From NCBI GenBank assembly GCA_016703665.1, contig JADJBS010000002.1, forward strand, positions 124,001 through 188,000: a stretch of DNA of 64,000 nucleotides, read 5' to 3'. The DNA comes from Candidatus Defluviibacillus avedoerensis (GTDB lineage Bacteria > Pseudomonadota > Gammaproteobacteria > Burkholderiales > Burkholderiaceae_C). Each line of letters begins with the position of its first letter. Position 1 is the first letter of the stretch. Of this stretch, positions 50,604 through 60,145 are shown in pieces. A program made the position numbers and the translations under genes. The notes under the pieces are model-generated. The model saw nothing but the letters and a program-made list of their open reading frames with translations, did not search any database and was not told the DNA's origin.

Positions 50604-51800
50604 ATGACTGAAATGCCCAGCAACATTGCCCAGGCCCACTCGACGCTTGCTCAAGCACAGCAGCACTTGCCGCGCGGCGAAGACTTTTTGATGTGGCCAC
50701 CGTGCCTGCAGTCCTATGGCTACCGCATCGTTGACAAGCTGTTTGCCACGCGGGTTGTGCGGCGCGGAGAGCGGGCGCGCGAGCTGCCGCGGGGGCAGGC
50801 GCTGGCTGCCAGCTATGTACACGACGGGGCAGAACGTTCTGTGGACATGTTCATGGACCGTAACAACGTGGCTGGCCTGCTGGTCATCAAAGATGGCGAG
50901 GTGGTGACCGAGCGCTACGGCTTGGGCTTGCAGCCGCAAGACCGCTGGAGCACCATGTCCATGGTGAAGTCGGTCACCGCCATCCTGGTCGGGGCTGCGG
51001 TGCGAGACGGCGCGCTTAACATCGATGATCCGGTTGTTCGCCACTTGCCGCAACTGCTTGGCTCGGGTTACCAGCGGGTCACCGTGCGGCAACTGATGAC
51101 CATGTCGTCAGGCGTGGCCTGGTCTGAGGACTATGGGAACAAGCAGTCAGATGTGAACCGTTACAGCAAGTCGCTGGCAGACAAGGTGCCCGGCGGTGTG
51201 TTGCAATTGTTGCAAACCGTGCCTTTGGCACACGAACCCGGTACGGTATGGCACTACAACACGGGAGACACCTACTTGCTGGGCACAGTGATTTCAGCGG
51301 CTACGGGCTGCACGCTGGCCGACTACCTGTCGCAGAAGATCTGGCAACCCTGTGGCATGGAGTTTGACGCCTACTACACGCTGGAATCCGACGACGGGCA
51401 GGAGATTGCAGGCAGCCGTGCAGGCATGGCACTGCGCGACTGGGGGCGCTTTGCGCTGTTTGTGATGTCGGAAGGCATCGTCGATGGGCACCAAGTGTTG
51501 CCACCAGGCTGGATGGACCGCGTTGCGAGCCAGGCCTTCAGGCTTCCGGCAGAATTCCACCCCACCATGTGCCAGGCCTTGGGTTTGTCAGGCTACGGCT
51601 TCAGCTGGTGGCTGCGAGATGACGGCGGCATGATGGCCATGGGGCACGCGGGGCAACGCCTGTATGTCAATCGCGCTGAAAAGCTGATAGTGGTGAATTT
51701 GGCGGTGTACCCCGAACCCCGCTATGCCAGTGCGAACGAACCCGACCGCGACGGCGAACTCAATAGCCTGATCGCTGCGTATCGAATGCAGGCTCAGTGA
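50604..51800 (+). CDS. Class C beta-lactamase-fold serine hydrolase
   Basis: 398 aa. The SxxK nucleophile motif is SMVK (WSTMSMVKSVTAILVG, about residues 115-130), YxN appears as HYNTGD and the KTG-like HAG occurs in GHAGQRLYV. No signal peptide, so probably a cytoplasmic esterase or amide hydrolase rather than a resistance enzyme. It stands in a GntR-controlled divergent unit with the lyase, and may act on the same compound. Confidence 0.87.
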   Translation: MTEMPSNIAQAHSTLAQAQQHLPRGEDFLMWPPCLQSYGYRIVDKLFATRVVRRGERARELPRGQALAASYVHDGAERSVDMFMDRNNVAGLLVIKDGEVVTERYGLGLQPQDRWSTMSMVKSVTAILVGAAVRDGALNIDDPVVRHLPQLLGSGYQRVTVRQLMTMSSGVAWSEDYGNKQSDVNRYSKSLADKVPGGVLQLLQTVPLAHEPGTVWHYNTGDTYLLGTVISAATGCTLADYLSQKIWQPCGMEFDAYYTLESDDGQEIAGSRAGMALRDWGRFALFVMSEGIVDGHQVLPPGWMDRVASQAFRLPAEFHPTMCQALGLSGYGFSWWLRDDGGMMAMGHAGQRLYVNRAEKLIVVNLAVYPEPRYASANEPDRDGELNSLIAAYRMQAQ

Positions 51801-51809
51801 TCGAGTTGG

Positions 51810-52610
51810 GTGCCAACATCGCTGCTACCATGTTTGGCTGTGACACCTAAGCCCCGTTTTTCAGACATTGCAGCCCACCTGCGCGAAGCCATTCGCACAG
51901 GGCATTTTCCTGTGGGCAGCGTGCTGCCGACCGAGCTGGAACTTTGCAGCCACTACAACACCAGCCGCCACACCATTCGCGCTGCCTTGACCGAGTTGCA
52001 GCAACTGGGGCTGGTGTCTCGCCGAAAAAATGCGGGGACACGTGTGGAGTCAGCTCAACCTACCTCTGGTTTTCAGCAATCATTGGCATCGATGGATGAT
52101 CTGGTGCAGTTCGGCGCATCGCATTCGCGAGCGGTGTTGCAGGTCGCCGAAATCACCGTTAGCGCGGCGGTGGCGCATCTGCTGGGCTGTGAAGAAGGCT
52201 CGCGCTGGCAGCGCATCACCAGCCTGCGCCTGAAAAGCGGCGCTGTGCAAAAGCGGGAAGGCCTGGCGACCACAAACCAAGTGCCAACAGAACCCATCGG
52301 GCTGACCGAGGTGTACGTACTGCCACGGTTTGAAGGACTTGAGAGACTGGTGCGGCAGTCACCAGATGTGCTGATCAGCAGCCTGCTGGAGTCGTACTAC
52401 GCCGAGCACATCGCCGAGGTTACCCAAGATTTGTGCGCCACGGCTTTGCCCACCGCCGTGGCGCAAAAGCTGGGGGTGGAGGCCCAATCACCGGGTCTGC
52501 GCATCATTCGCCGCTACGTCAATGCAGGCAGCCAGACGGTGGAAATCAGCGTGACCCACCATCCCGCCGAGCGGTTTGCCATGCGCACGCGGCTGGTGCG
52601 GGCGGGCTGA
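51810..52610 (+). CDS. GntR-family regulator, HutC/UTRA subfamily
   Basis: About 266 aa with a GTG start (51810, or GTG 51840). Winged HTH: RFSDIAAHLREAIRTGHFPVG, then LPTELELCSHYNTSRHTIR; the C-terminal UTRA domain includes LPRFEGLERLV and TQDLCATALPTAVAQ. It follows the beta-lactamase-fold gene by 9 bases. Probably binds the paired GTCCGGAC sites. Confidence 0.88.
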   Translation: MPTSLLPCLAVTPKPRFSDIAAHLREAIRTGHFPVGSVLPTELELCSHYNTSRHTIRAALTELQQLGLVSRRKNAGTRVESAQPTSGFQQSLASMDDLVQFGASHSRAVLQVAEITVSAAVAHLLGCEEGSRWQRITSLRLKSGAVQKREGLATTNQVPTEPIGLTEVYVLPRFEGLERLVRQSPDVLISSLLESYYAEHIAEVTQDLCATALPTAVAQKLGVEAQSPGLRIIRRYVNAGSQTVEISVTHHPAERFAMRTRLVRAG

Positions 52611-52625
52611 CAAAAAGCTCCTGGC

Positions 52626-54350
52626 ATGGCGCATCAGTATTCCCTCATCACGACCATTGCGGCTGCTTTTGGTGTTGCCCTGATCCTGGGGCTGATTGCC
52701 GAGCGCGTGCGCATTCCTGCGTTGGTCGGCTACCTGATGGCGGGCGTGATCATCGGCCCAGCCACGCCAGGCTTTGTTGCCGATGTGCACTTGGCGTCGC
52801 AGTTGTCCGAGATTGGGATCATGTTGCTGATGTTCGGGGTGGGCCTGCATTTCTCGCCAGCCGATTTGATGGCGGTGCGGCGCATTGTGGTTCCTGGTGC
52901 GCTGGCCCAGATGGGGGTGACCAGTCTGATTGGATTTGCGGTGTCCTGGCTATGGGGCTGGAACACGGGCGCGTCAGTGGTTTTTGGTCTGGCACTGGCC
53001 TGTGCCAGCACGGTGGTGGTGCTCAAATCGTTGGAAGTCCGCGGACAGCTGGATTCCATGAATGGGCGGATAGCAGTGGGTTGGCTCGTGGTTCAGGACT
53101 TGGTGGCCGTTTTGGTGTTGGTGCTGTTGCCACCCTTGGCCGGGTTGCTGGGAAGCGCGGCCACCGATTCCCATGCGGTTGGGGGCAGTATTTGGGGGGC
53201 GGTTGGCAGCACATTGGGTCAGGTCGCTGCTTTCATTGCCTTGATGCTGGTTGTAGGGCGAAAAGTGCTTCCCTGGATTTTGTGGCAGGTGGCGCGCACC
53301 GGGTCGCGTGAACTTTTCACCCTGTCAGTCATTGCCACGGCCATCGGCATTGCCTATGGCGCATCAGCCCTGTTCAATGTGTCGTTCGCACTCGGCGCAT
53401 TCTTTGCAGGTTCTGTGATGCGGGAATCCGAATTCAGCCACCGGGCTGCAGAAGAATCCTTGCCCTTGCGCGATGCTTTCTCGGTGCTGTTTTTTGTGTC
53501 GGTTGGCATGTTGGTGGACCCGATGATCATGGTCGAACACCCCTGGTGGTTGTTGAGCGCTGTACTCATCATCGTGCTCGCCAACGGGCTGGGCACCTTG
53601 ATGATGCTGTTGTGGCTGGGGTATCCGCTCAATGCGGCGCTGACCGTCGGTGTCAGCCTGGGCCAAATGGGTGAGTTTTCCATCATTCTCGCCACGCTGG
53701 GCGTTTCCCTGGGTTTGTTGACGCCAGACGGGATGAGCTTGATCCTGGCCGGTGTCGTGATCACCATTGCGCTCAATTCTTTTTTATTTGCTGCAATTGA
53801 GCCCATGCGCCGCTGGGCGCTGTCGCGATCGGAGATGGCTAGGCGCCTGGAAATGCGTCAAGACCCGTTCGCTGAATTGCCGATGAGCACCGAGGCCAAG
53901 TACCTGGAAGGTCAAGTGGTGCTGGTTGGCTACGGCCGCGTCGGCAAGCGGGTTGCTGCCGCGTTGCAAGGGCGGGGCATCCCCTTTGTGGTGGCCGAAC
54001 AAAACCGCGAGCTGGTGGAAGACTTGCGACGCCAGGGGCTGGCCGCCGTGTCGGGCAACGCAGCAGACCCCGCTGTGCTGATTCAAGCCCACGTGGCGCG
54101 GGCGGCCATGCTGGTGATCGCAACACCTGACACCCTTCTTGCGAGGCAGATGGCAGTGACCGCCCGCACGCTGAACCCGGCCATCGAAATCGTCTTGCGC
54201 ACCCACAATGAAGAAGAGTCAGCACTGCTGCGCAGTGAACAGATGGGCCAAGTCTTTTTTGGCGAGGAAGAGTTGGCCAAAGGCATGCTTGAGCATGTGC
54301 TTGCGCGCTATGCGCCGGGGGTGAACCCAACTGTCGGTGGGGTCGCATAG
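52626..54350 (+). CDS. KefB/YbaL-type cation:proton antiporter
   Basis: 574 aa. The first 390 residues form about 12 membrane helices of the Na/H exchanger (CPA2) type, with LALACASTVVVLKSLE and FALGAFFAGSVMRESEF. The C-terminal RCK/TrkA-N domain starts near residue 425 with VVLVGYGRVGKRVAAAL, a NAD-binding motif. No second TrkA-C domain. Helps K+ or Na+ efflux and pH control; unlikely to be linked to the GntR unit despite 15-base spacing. Confidence 0.92.
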   Translation: MAHQYSLITTIAAAFGVALILGLIAERVRIPALVGYLMAGVIIGPATPGFVADVHLASQLSEIGIMLLMFGVGLHFSPADLMAVRRIVVPGALAQMGVTSLIGFAVSWLWGWNTGASVVFGLALACASTVVVLKSLEVRGQLDSMNGRIAVGWLVVQDLVAVLVLVLLPPLAGLLGSAATDSHAVGGSIWGAVGSTLGQVAAFIALMLVVGRKVLPWILWQVARTGSRELFTLSVIATAIGIAYGASALFNVSFALGAFFAGSVMRESEFSHRAAEESLPLRDAFSVLFFVSVGMLVDPMIMVEHPWWLLSAVLIIVLANGLGTLMMLLWLGYPLNAALTVGVSLGQMGEFSIILATLGVSLGLLTPDGMSLILAGVVITIALNSFLFAAIEPMRRWALSRSEMARRLEMRQDPFAELPMSTEAKYLEGQVVLVGYGRVGKRVAAALQGRGIPFVVAEQNRELVEDLRRQGLAAVSGNAADPAVLIQAHVARAAMLVIATPDTLLARQMAVTARTLNPAIEIVLRTHNEEESALLRSEQMGQVFFGEEELAKGMLEHVLARYAPGVNPTVGGVA

Positions 54351-54410
54351 CAGCAAGAGGGAAATTGGGAAAAATTAATGCCATTTCGGCACATCCAGTA
54401 AAGGTTATTT

Positions 54411-54426
54411 GCTATCAAGTTTGAGT
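54411..54426. repeat. Dispersed repeat copy
   Basis: GGTTATTTGCTATCAAGTTTGAGT sits in the 179-base gap before the AidB-like gene; it is a degenerate copy of the GCTATCAAA element. Confidence 0.4.
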
Positions 54427-54529
54427 TAAAAAGCTCAATCTGTCTGTCGCAAATTGGTCTGACAGTCGAGGCTGAGGGCGGTACGATGCACATCAGATTC
54501 TGCAAACGAACCTCTGGAGACCTTGCCCC

Positions 54530-56212
54530 ATGAACGCCCCCACACTGCCCCCACTCGCATCCCAGTACCTTGCCAACACCCACGAGGTGATCAATGTCTC
54601 GACCGAACTTGTCAACTACAACCTGTACGAGCAGGATGCGGCACTCAAAGAGGCGGTGCAGCGCGAAGGTGCAGCCTGGGCTCAGGCGGATTTGAGCGCC
54701 TTTGGTGCCAAGCTGGGCACGGCAGATTACCTGGAGCTGGGTGCGCTGGCGAACAAGAACCCGCCTGAGCTGGACACGCATGATCGCTTTGGCAACCGGG
54801 TGGACCTGGTGCGCTTTCACCCGGCCTATCACCAGCTGATGAAGACCTCGATTGAGCAGGGGCTGCATGCGTCGCCCTGGACTGATCCGAAAGCTGGCGC
54901 TCAGGTTGCACGCGCAGCCCACACCTACTTGCACACGCAGGTAGAGGCGGGTCACGGCTGCCCCATCACCATGACCTTTGCGGCGATTCCGTCGCTGCGT
55001 ACCACGCCCGAGCTGGCCGCGTACTGGGAGCCCAAGATCACCTCTCGGGTGTACGACCCGCGCAACGTGCCGGATGCACAAAAGGCAGGGGTCACCATTG
55101 GCATGGCCATGACCGAAAAGCAGGGCGGCTCTGACGTGCGTGCCAACACCACGCAGGCGTATCCCTTGGGGCAGACTGGGCCAGGGCAGTTGTACGAGCT
55201 GGTCGGCCACAAGTTTTTTGTGTCAGCCCCCATGTGCGATGCCTTCCTGGTGCTGGCACAAACCCCAGCGGGCTTGTCCTGCTTCTTGTTGCCGCGCTGG
55301 CGCACAGACGGCAGCAAAAACCCGCTGCAGGTGCTGCGCCTGAAGCGCAAGATGGGCAATGTGTCCAATGCCTCCAGCGAGACCGAGTTGCGCGGCGCGC
55401 ATGCCTGGATGGTGGGCGAAGAGGGGCGGGGCGTGCGCACCATCATCGAGATGGTGGCCATGACCCGTTTTGACTGCATGATTGGCTCCAGCTCCGGGCA
55501 GCGCGCCGCCTTGTCGCATGCCTTGCACCACTGCAGCGTGCGCTCAGCTTTTGGCAAAGTTCTGAACCAACAGCCTTTGATGCAAAACGTGCTGGCCGAC
55601 ATGGCGCTGGAGACAGAGGGTGCCCTGGCGCTGACCATGCGCATTGGCCGCGCACTCGACAACCGCAGCGACACGCACGAGGACCTGCTGGTGCGCCTGG
55701 GCACGGCAGTGGGCAAATACTGGATCTGCAAGCGCACGCCCAACCATGCCTACGAGGCCATGGAATGCATTGGCGGCAGTGGCGTGATGGAAGACAGCCC
55801 CTTTCCGCGTCTGCTGCGCGAATCACCCATCAACGCCATCTGGGAAGGCAGCGGCAATGTGCAGTGTCTGGACGTGCTGCGCGCCATGCAAAAGACACCC
55901 GTCGTGGTGGACGCTTACTTTGCCGAAGTGGCCAAGGCGCGTGGCGCGAATGCGCAGCTGGACCAGTACGTGCGCGCCTTGAGCGCTGAGTTCAAAGACC
56001 AGTCCGACATGGAATACCGCGCCCGCGATGTGGTGGACTGCATGGCGATTGCGCTACAGGCGGCTTTGCTGGTGCAGCACGCACCCAGCGCGGTGGCCGA
56101 CGGTTTTTGTGCCTCACGCCTGGGGGCCAGCGGGCACCACAACTACGGTGCGCTGCCGCGTGGGGTGGACTGTGCGGCCATCATCCGGCGCGCGACGCCG
56201 TTGGCTGCTTGA
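54530..56212 (+). CDS. AidB-like acyl-CoA dehydrogenase
   Basis: 560-aa flavoprotein longer than ordinary acyl-CoA dehydrogenases. AidB features: N-terminal NVSTELVNYNLYEQD domain, HGCPITMTFAAIPSLR, MAMTEKQGGSDVRANTT flavin motif, RLKRKMGNVSNASSE and the IGGSGVMEDSPFPRLLRE and IWEGSGNVQCLDVLRAM regions. In E. coli AidB binds DNA and protects against alkylation; its enzymatic role is minor. Its 3' end overlaps the convergent LysR gene by 32 bases. Confidence 0.9.
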   Translation: MNAPTLPPLASQYLANTHEVINVSTELVNYNLYEQDAALKEAVQREGAAWAQADLSAFGAKLGTADYLELGALANKNPPELDTHDRFGNRVDLVRFHPAYHQLMKTSIEQGLHASPWTDPKAGAQVARAAHTYLHTQVEAGHGCPITMTFAAIPSLRTTPELAAYWEPKITSRVYDPRNVPDAQKAGVTIGMAMTEKQGGSDVRANTTQAYPLGQTGPGQLYELVGHKFFVSAPMCDAFLVLAQTPAGLSCFLLPRWRTDGSKNPLQVLRLKRKMGNVSNASSETELRGAHAWMVGEEGRGVRTIIEMVAMTRFDCMIGSSSGQRAALSHALHHCSVRSAFGKVLNQQPLMQNVLADMALETEGALALTMRIGRALDNRSDTHEDLLVRLGTAVGKYWICKRTPNHAYEAMECIGGSGVMEDSPFPRLLRESPINAIWEGSGNVQCLDVLRAMQKTPVVVDAYFAEVAKARGANAQLDQYVRALSAEFKDQSDMEYRARDVVDCMAIALQAALLVQHAPSAVADGFCASRLGASGHHNYGALPRGVDCAAIIRRATPLAA

Positions 56213-57140
56213 TCAACTTGGCGGACTGACGCAGGCAGTCCATCAACTGTTCGCTGGTCGATGTCAAGCCCCGTCCGCGCACCGTGATCAGGCCAATGGG
56301 CGGCAGGTCCACCGGCGCCTTGAGGCTCAAAACCTTGAATTGCCCCAACTGCTCGCAGTGCAAGCCCACCGAGCGCGCCAAAAAGCCTGCGGCGTCCCGC
56401 TGTAGCACAAAGGTTTGCAGCGCCAGAAACGACGCCGTTTCAATTACGTCAATGGGTGGATGCAGATCGTGCTGGTAAAAAGTTTGCTCGATCTTTACCC
56501 GCAGAGATGCCCAGGGCGGAGGCAGTACGCAGGGCAGGGTGGCGATGTCGGCCCAAGAGACATTCCGTTTGCTGACAAGCGGGTGATCAGGTTTCACGAC
56601 CAACACCATGGGTTCGTTGTACAAGGGCTCGGTGACCAGATCAGGCGCTGCGTAGCCCGGCTCTAACCGCCCGACAAAAATATCCAGCTCTCCCAGGCGC
56701 AGCTTGGGCAGCAGGTGGGTCAGGTCACCTTCTTCAATCAACACGGTGGCTTGGGCGGACCGGGTTTTCAAAAGCTTCACCGCCTCTGCCAGCAGCACGG
56801 GCAGGGCCACCACCATGGCGCCCACCCGGGTTCTGCCTGCTGCGCCGCTGGCCTCTGCCGCAATCTCGTCGCGGGTGCGCTCAAAGCCGGCCAGCACACC
56901 CCGCGCAAAACGCACCAGCGATTTGCCGCTGGCGGTGGGCACCGTGCCGCGGGCTGAGCGGTCAAACAGGATGAGTCCGAGCATTCCCTCCACTTCGGTG
57001 AGCATCCGCGAGACGGCTGGTTGGCTCACAGTCAGGAACTCTGCCGTGCGCCCCAAATGCCGGAACTGGTCCAGCGCCACCAGCAGTTGCAGATGCCGCA
57101 GCTTGATGTTGGATCGTAGAACCCGGTCAATTTGTGCCAT
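56181..57140 (-). CDS. LysR-family regulator of the tctC-uxaA unit
   Basis: 319-aa LysR regulator of the GbpR-like type, with HTH GRTAEFLTVSQPAVSRMLTE (about residues 30-49). Divergent from a Bug receptor and an altronate/galactarate-dehydratase-like gene, so it probably senses a sugar acid. Convergent overlap with the AidB-like gene at the 3' end. Confidence 0.88.
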   Translation of the reverse strand: MAQIDRVLRSNIKLRHLQLLVALDQFRHLGRTAEFLTVSQPAVSRMLTEVEGMLGLILFDRSARGTVPTASGKSLVRFARGVLAGFERTRDEIAAEASGAAGRTRVGAMVVALPVLLAEAVKLLKTRSAQATVLIEEGDLTHLLPKLRLGELDIFVGRLEPGYAAPDLVTEPLYNEPMVLVVKPDHPLVSKRNVSWADIATLPCVLPPPWASLRVKIEQTFYQHDLHPPIDVIETASFLALQTFVLQRDAAGFLARSVGLHCEQLGQFKVLSLKAPVDLPPIGLITVRGRGLTSTSEQLMDCLRQSAKLIKQPTASRAG

Positions 57141-57247
57141 GTTTAATCATATCGAAATAGTTATTTATCTATGCGATCTATGGATTTGATTGTTATGAAT
57201 AGGCTTGAAAGAATCAACGATTTACTTCAAGCAAAAGAGACAAACCC

Positions 57248-58252
57248 ATGAAACCTACCCATTCCCCCGCCAACACTGGCCGCCGCCAACTGGTTTTGGG
57301 TGCCGCTGTTGCGGCGGCAAGCCCTTTCTTGGGTATGCGCAGCGCCCTGGCACAAAGCTACCCTGAGCGGCCCATTACCTTCATCTGCCCCTGGCCAGCC
57401 GGTGGCACGGCAGATCAGTCCATGCGCGCCTTGTGCCAGGTGGCCGCCCGGGTGCTGGGTCAGGCCATCGCGGTGGAAAACAAGGCAGGGGCCTCCGGCA
57501 TGATTGGCACCAAGGCCATGGCCTCGGCCAAGCCCGACGGTTACACCATTGGGCAGATTCCGATTTCGGTTACACGCTTTTCGCAACTGGGCACGCTACA
57601 GCTTGACCCGCTCAAGGACCTGACGTATCTGGCGCGCACATCGGGCCAGACCTTTGGCATTGCTGCACCGGCGACGGGCAAATACAAATCACTGAAAGAG
57701 GTGGTGGCGCAGGCCAAGGCCAACCCTGGCACCGTGACCTATGCCCACGCGGGCGTGGGCGGTGCGACGCATGTGGGCATGGAGGAATTTGCCATGGCGG
57801 CTGGTATCCAGTTCAACCACGTTCCCTTCAAGGGCGGGGCAGATGCCCTGCAAGCCGTGCTGGGTGGGCATGTGGACTTGTTGGCCGACTCCAGCTCGTG
57901 GGCGCCGCATGTGGAATCTGGCAAGCTGGCTTTGCTGGCCACCTGGGGAGAGCAGCGCACGGCGCGCTTCAAGGACACGCCCACGCTCAAAGAGCTGGGC
58001 TACAACGTGGTCGTGGATGCACCCAACGGCATTGGTGCGCCCAAGGGCCTGGACCCTGCTATCACCAAAAAACTGCGCGATGCCTTCCGTCAAGCCGTGG
58101 CCAGCCCGGAATTCAAGCAAGTGGTGGACCGCATTGACGCGCCCGTGCTGTACCTGGACGGACCAGACTACGAAAAGTACGTAGCCACCGTTTACCAAAA
58201 AGAGACTGCGCTGATCGAAAAGCTCAAGCTCAAAGAACTGATGAAGAGCTGA
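57248..58252 (+). CDS. TctC/Bug-family solute-binding protein
   Basis: 334-aa receptor. The N-terminus has RRQLVLGAAVAAASPFLGM, a twin-arginine-like start followed by a hydrophobic core, so Tat export is possible; cleavage near ALA. YPERPITFICPWPAGGTAD and YAHAGVGGATHVG are family motifs. It starts a two-gene unit with the UxaA-like gene three bases later, so it is probably the sugar-acid receptor for that enzyme. Confidence 0.9.
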   Translation: MKPTHSPANTGRRQLVLGAAVAAASPFLGMRSALAQSYPERPITFICPWPAGGTADQSMRALCQVAARVLGQAIAVENKAGASGMIGTKAMASAKPDGYTIGQIPISVTRFSQLGTLQLDPLKDLTYLARTSGQTFGIAAPATGKYKSLKEVVAQAKANPGTVTYAHAGVGGATHVGMEEFAMAAGIQFNHVPFKGGADALQAVLGGHVDLLADSSSWAPHVESGKLALLATWGEQRTARFKDTPTLKELGYNVVVDAPNGIGAPKGLDPAITKKLRDAFRQAVASPEFKQVVDRIDAPVLYLDGPDYEKYVATVYQKETALIEKLKLKELMKS

Positions 58253-58255
58253 GCT

Positions 58256-59794
58256 GTGACGCAAACCACTCCTCCTGTCAGCCCACTGATCCGCTTGCAC
58301 CCCCAAGACAACGTGCTGGTGGCCAAGACAGGCTTGTCGCTGGGGCAAGCACTGGCCGACATCGGTGCACGTGCCCGAGCGCAGGTGCCTGCGGGCCACA
58401 AGATCGCTGCCCGCCGAATTGACCAGGGTGAGAAGGTCTTGAAATACAACACGGTCATCGGCGTGGCTGCCCGCACCCTGGAGGCCGGGGACCATGTCCA
58501 CACCCACAATTTGACCTTGGTTGACTTTGACCGTGACCCTGGCTTTGGCCTGGATGTGCAGGCGGTGGACTACGTGCCAGAGGCAGAGCGTGCCAGCTTC
58601 ATGGGCTATGTGCGACCAGACGGCGGGGTGGGGACTCGCAACTTCATTGGCATCTTGTCGTCAGTCAATTGCTCTGCGTCCGTCATCAAAAGCATCGCGG
58701 CTTACTTTACGCCCGAGCGCATGGCCGCCTATCCGCATGTCGACGGCGTGGTGGCCTTTGCCCAGACCAGTGGCTGCGGCATGTCGTCCCCCAGCGAGCA
58801 CTTTGACGTGCTGCGTCGCACTTTGGCAGGCTATGCACGCCATCCCAATTTGGCTGGTGTGTTGATCGTGGGCTTGGGCTGTGAACGCAACCAAGTTGAA
58901 TCACTGCTTGATTCGCAGGCCATGACGCGTGGGCCCTTGCTGCGCACCCTGGTGATGCAGGAAGTGGGCGGCACGCGGGTCACGATAGAGGCGGGCATTG
59001 CCGCGGTGCAAGCCATGCTGCCGCAGGCCAACCTGGCTCGCCGCGAAAAGGTGTCCGCGAGTCATTTGAAGATTGGCCTGGAGTGTGGGGGCTCAGACGG
59101 CTTTTCTGGCATTACAGCCAACCCCGCCCTGGGCGCGGCCATGGACATCCTGGTGCGCCACGGTGGCACAGCCATCTTGTCAGAAACGCCCGAAATCCAC
59201 GGCGTTGAATACATGCTGACCCGGCGCGCTATATCGCCAGAAGTCGGCCAAAAATTGCTGGACCGCCTGGCCTGGTGGGAGCGCTACACCGCGGGCCACA
59301 ACGCCCAGTTCAACGGTGTGGTGGGGCATGGCAACCAGGCAGGCGGGCTGGCCAATATCTTTGAGAAATCGCTTGGCTCTGCGATGAAGGGCGGCACCAC
59401 GCCGATGCAAGCAGTCTACGAGTACGCCGAGCCCATCGACACAGCGGGCTTTGTGTTCATGGATTCACCGGGCTACGACCCGGTGGCCGCCACAGGGCAG
59501 ATCGCTAGCGGTGCCAACCTGATCTGCTTTACCACGGGGCGCGGCTCGATGTTTGGCTCCAAGCCCGCGCCCACCTTCAAGCTGGCCAGCAACACGCCCA
59601 TGTTCAAACGGCTGGAAGAAGACATGGACATCAACTGCGGCGCGATTCTGGACGGCGAAAGCGATGTGCCGCAAATGGGGCAACGCATCTTTGACGCGCT
59701 GCTCAAACACGCATCAGGTGAGCCCACCAAGAGCGAGGCCCTGGGCCTGGGCGACCACGAGTTTGTGCCCTGGCACCTGGGGATAGTGAGTTAA
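58256..59794 (+). CDS. UxaA-family altronate/galactarate dehydratase
   Basis: 512-aa dehydratase with a GTG start. The N-terminal SAF domain (about residues 10-95) and the C-terminal UxaA_C catalytic part are joined in one chain, as in altronate and D-galactarate dehydratases. Visible motifs are GYVRPDGGVGTRNFIGILSS (RPDGRVGTRN type), QTSGCGMSS, GLGCERNQVE, LECGGSDGFSGITANPALG and TTGRGSMFG. Altronate, glucarate or galactarate are candidate substrates. Confidence 0.92.
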   Translation: MTQTTPPVSPLIRLHPQDNVLVAKTGLSLGQALADIGARARAQVPAGHKIAARRIDQGEKVLKYNTVIGVAARTLEAGDHVHTHNLTLVDFDRDPGFGLDVQAVDYVPEAERASFMGYVRPDGGVGTRNFIGILSSVNCSASVIKSIAAYFTPERMAAYPHVDGVVAFAQTSGCGMSSPSEHFDVLRRTLAGYARHPNLAGVLIVGLGCERNQVESLLDSQAMTRGPLLRTLVMQEVGGTRVTIEAGIAAVQAMLPQANLARREKVSASHLKIGLECGGSDGFSGITANPALGAAMDILVRHGGTAILSETPEIHGVEYMLTRRAISPEVGQKLLDRLAWWERYTAGHNAQFNGVVGHGNQAGGLANIFEKSLGSAMKGGTTPMQAVYEYAEPIDTAGFVFMDSPGYDPVAATGQIASGANLICFTTGRGSMFGSKPAPTFKLASNTPMFKRLEEDMDINCGAILDGESDVPQMGQRIFDALLKHASGEPTKSEALGLGDHEFVPWHLGIVS

Positions 59795-59798
59795 GCGG

Positions 59799-60126
59799 CT
59801 ATCCGCGTACCGCCGCCTCGATGGCCGCAATATTGATGTTGCCCATCTCCATCATGGCCTCGAACGCGCGCTTGGCCGCCGCGCGGTCTGTGGAACGAAA
59901 ACGCCATGCCATGCGGCACCCCTGGCCCACCATTGATGCCGATGCAGGCAATGCCCGCCACCGTGAACTCCACCACCAGCGCATCGCCCTGCTTGCCTGC
60001 GGGGTAGTCTGCAGGCGCGCAATGCATGGCACCCACAGCACTGTTGGGGAATGTCTTGGCGTAAAACTGCGCGGCCTCTAGCGCGGTGCCGTCGTACCAA
60101 AGGCAAATCGTGTTCTTTTGGGGCAT
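59799..60126 (-). pseudogene. VOC-family (PhnB/3-demethylubiquinone methyltransferase-like) remnant
   Basis: Starts MPQKNTICLWYDGTALEAAQFYAKTF (two motifs) and runs to GVPHGMAFSF in one frame, then the true ending RAAAKRAFEAMM and NINIAAIEAAVRG is in another frame. In intact relatives about 45 residues lie between these two parts. So an internal deletion plus a frame change inactivated it. Confidence 0.75.
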
Positions 60127-60145
60127 GGTGTCTCCTTGAAATGGC

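Noticed and set aside
52433..53311. 292-codon plus-strand frame overlapping the GntR and antiporter genes
   Set aside because: Gly/Cys/His-rich translation out of frame with two well-supported genes.
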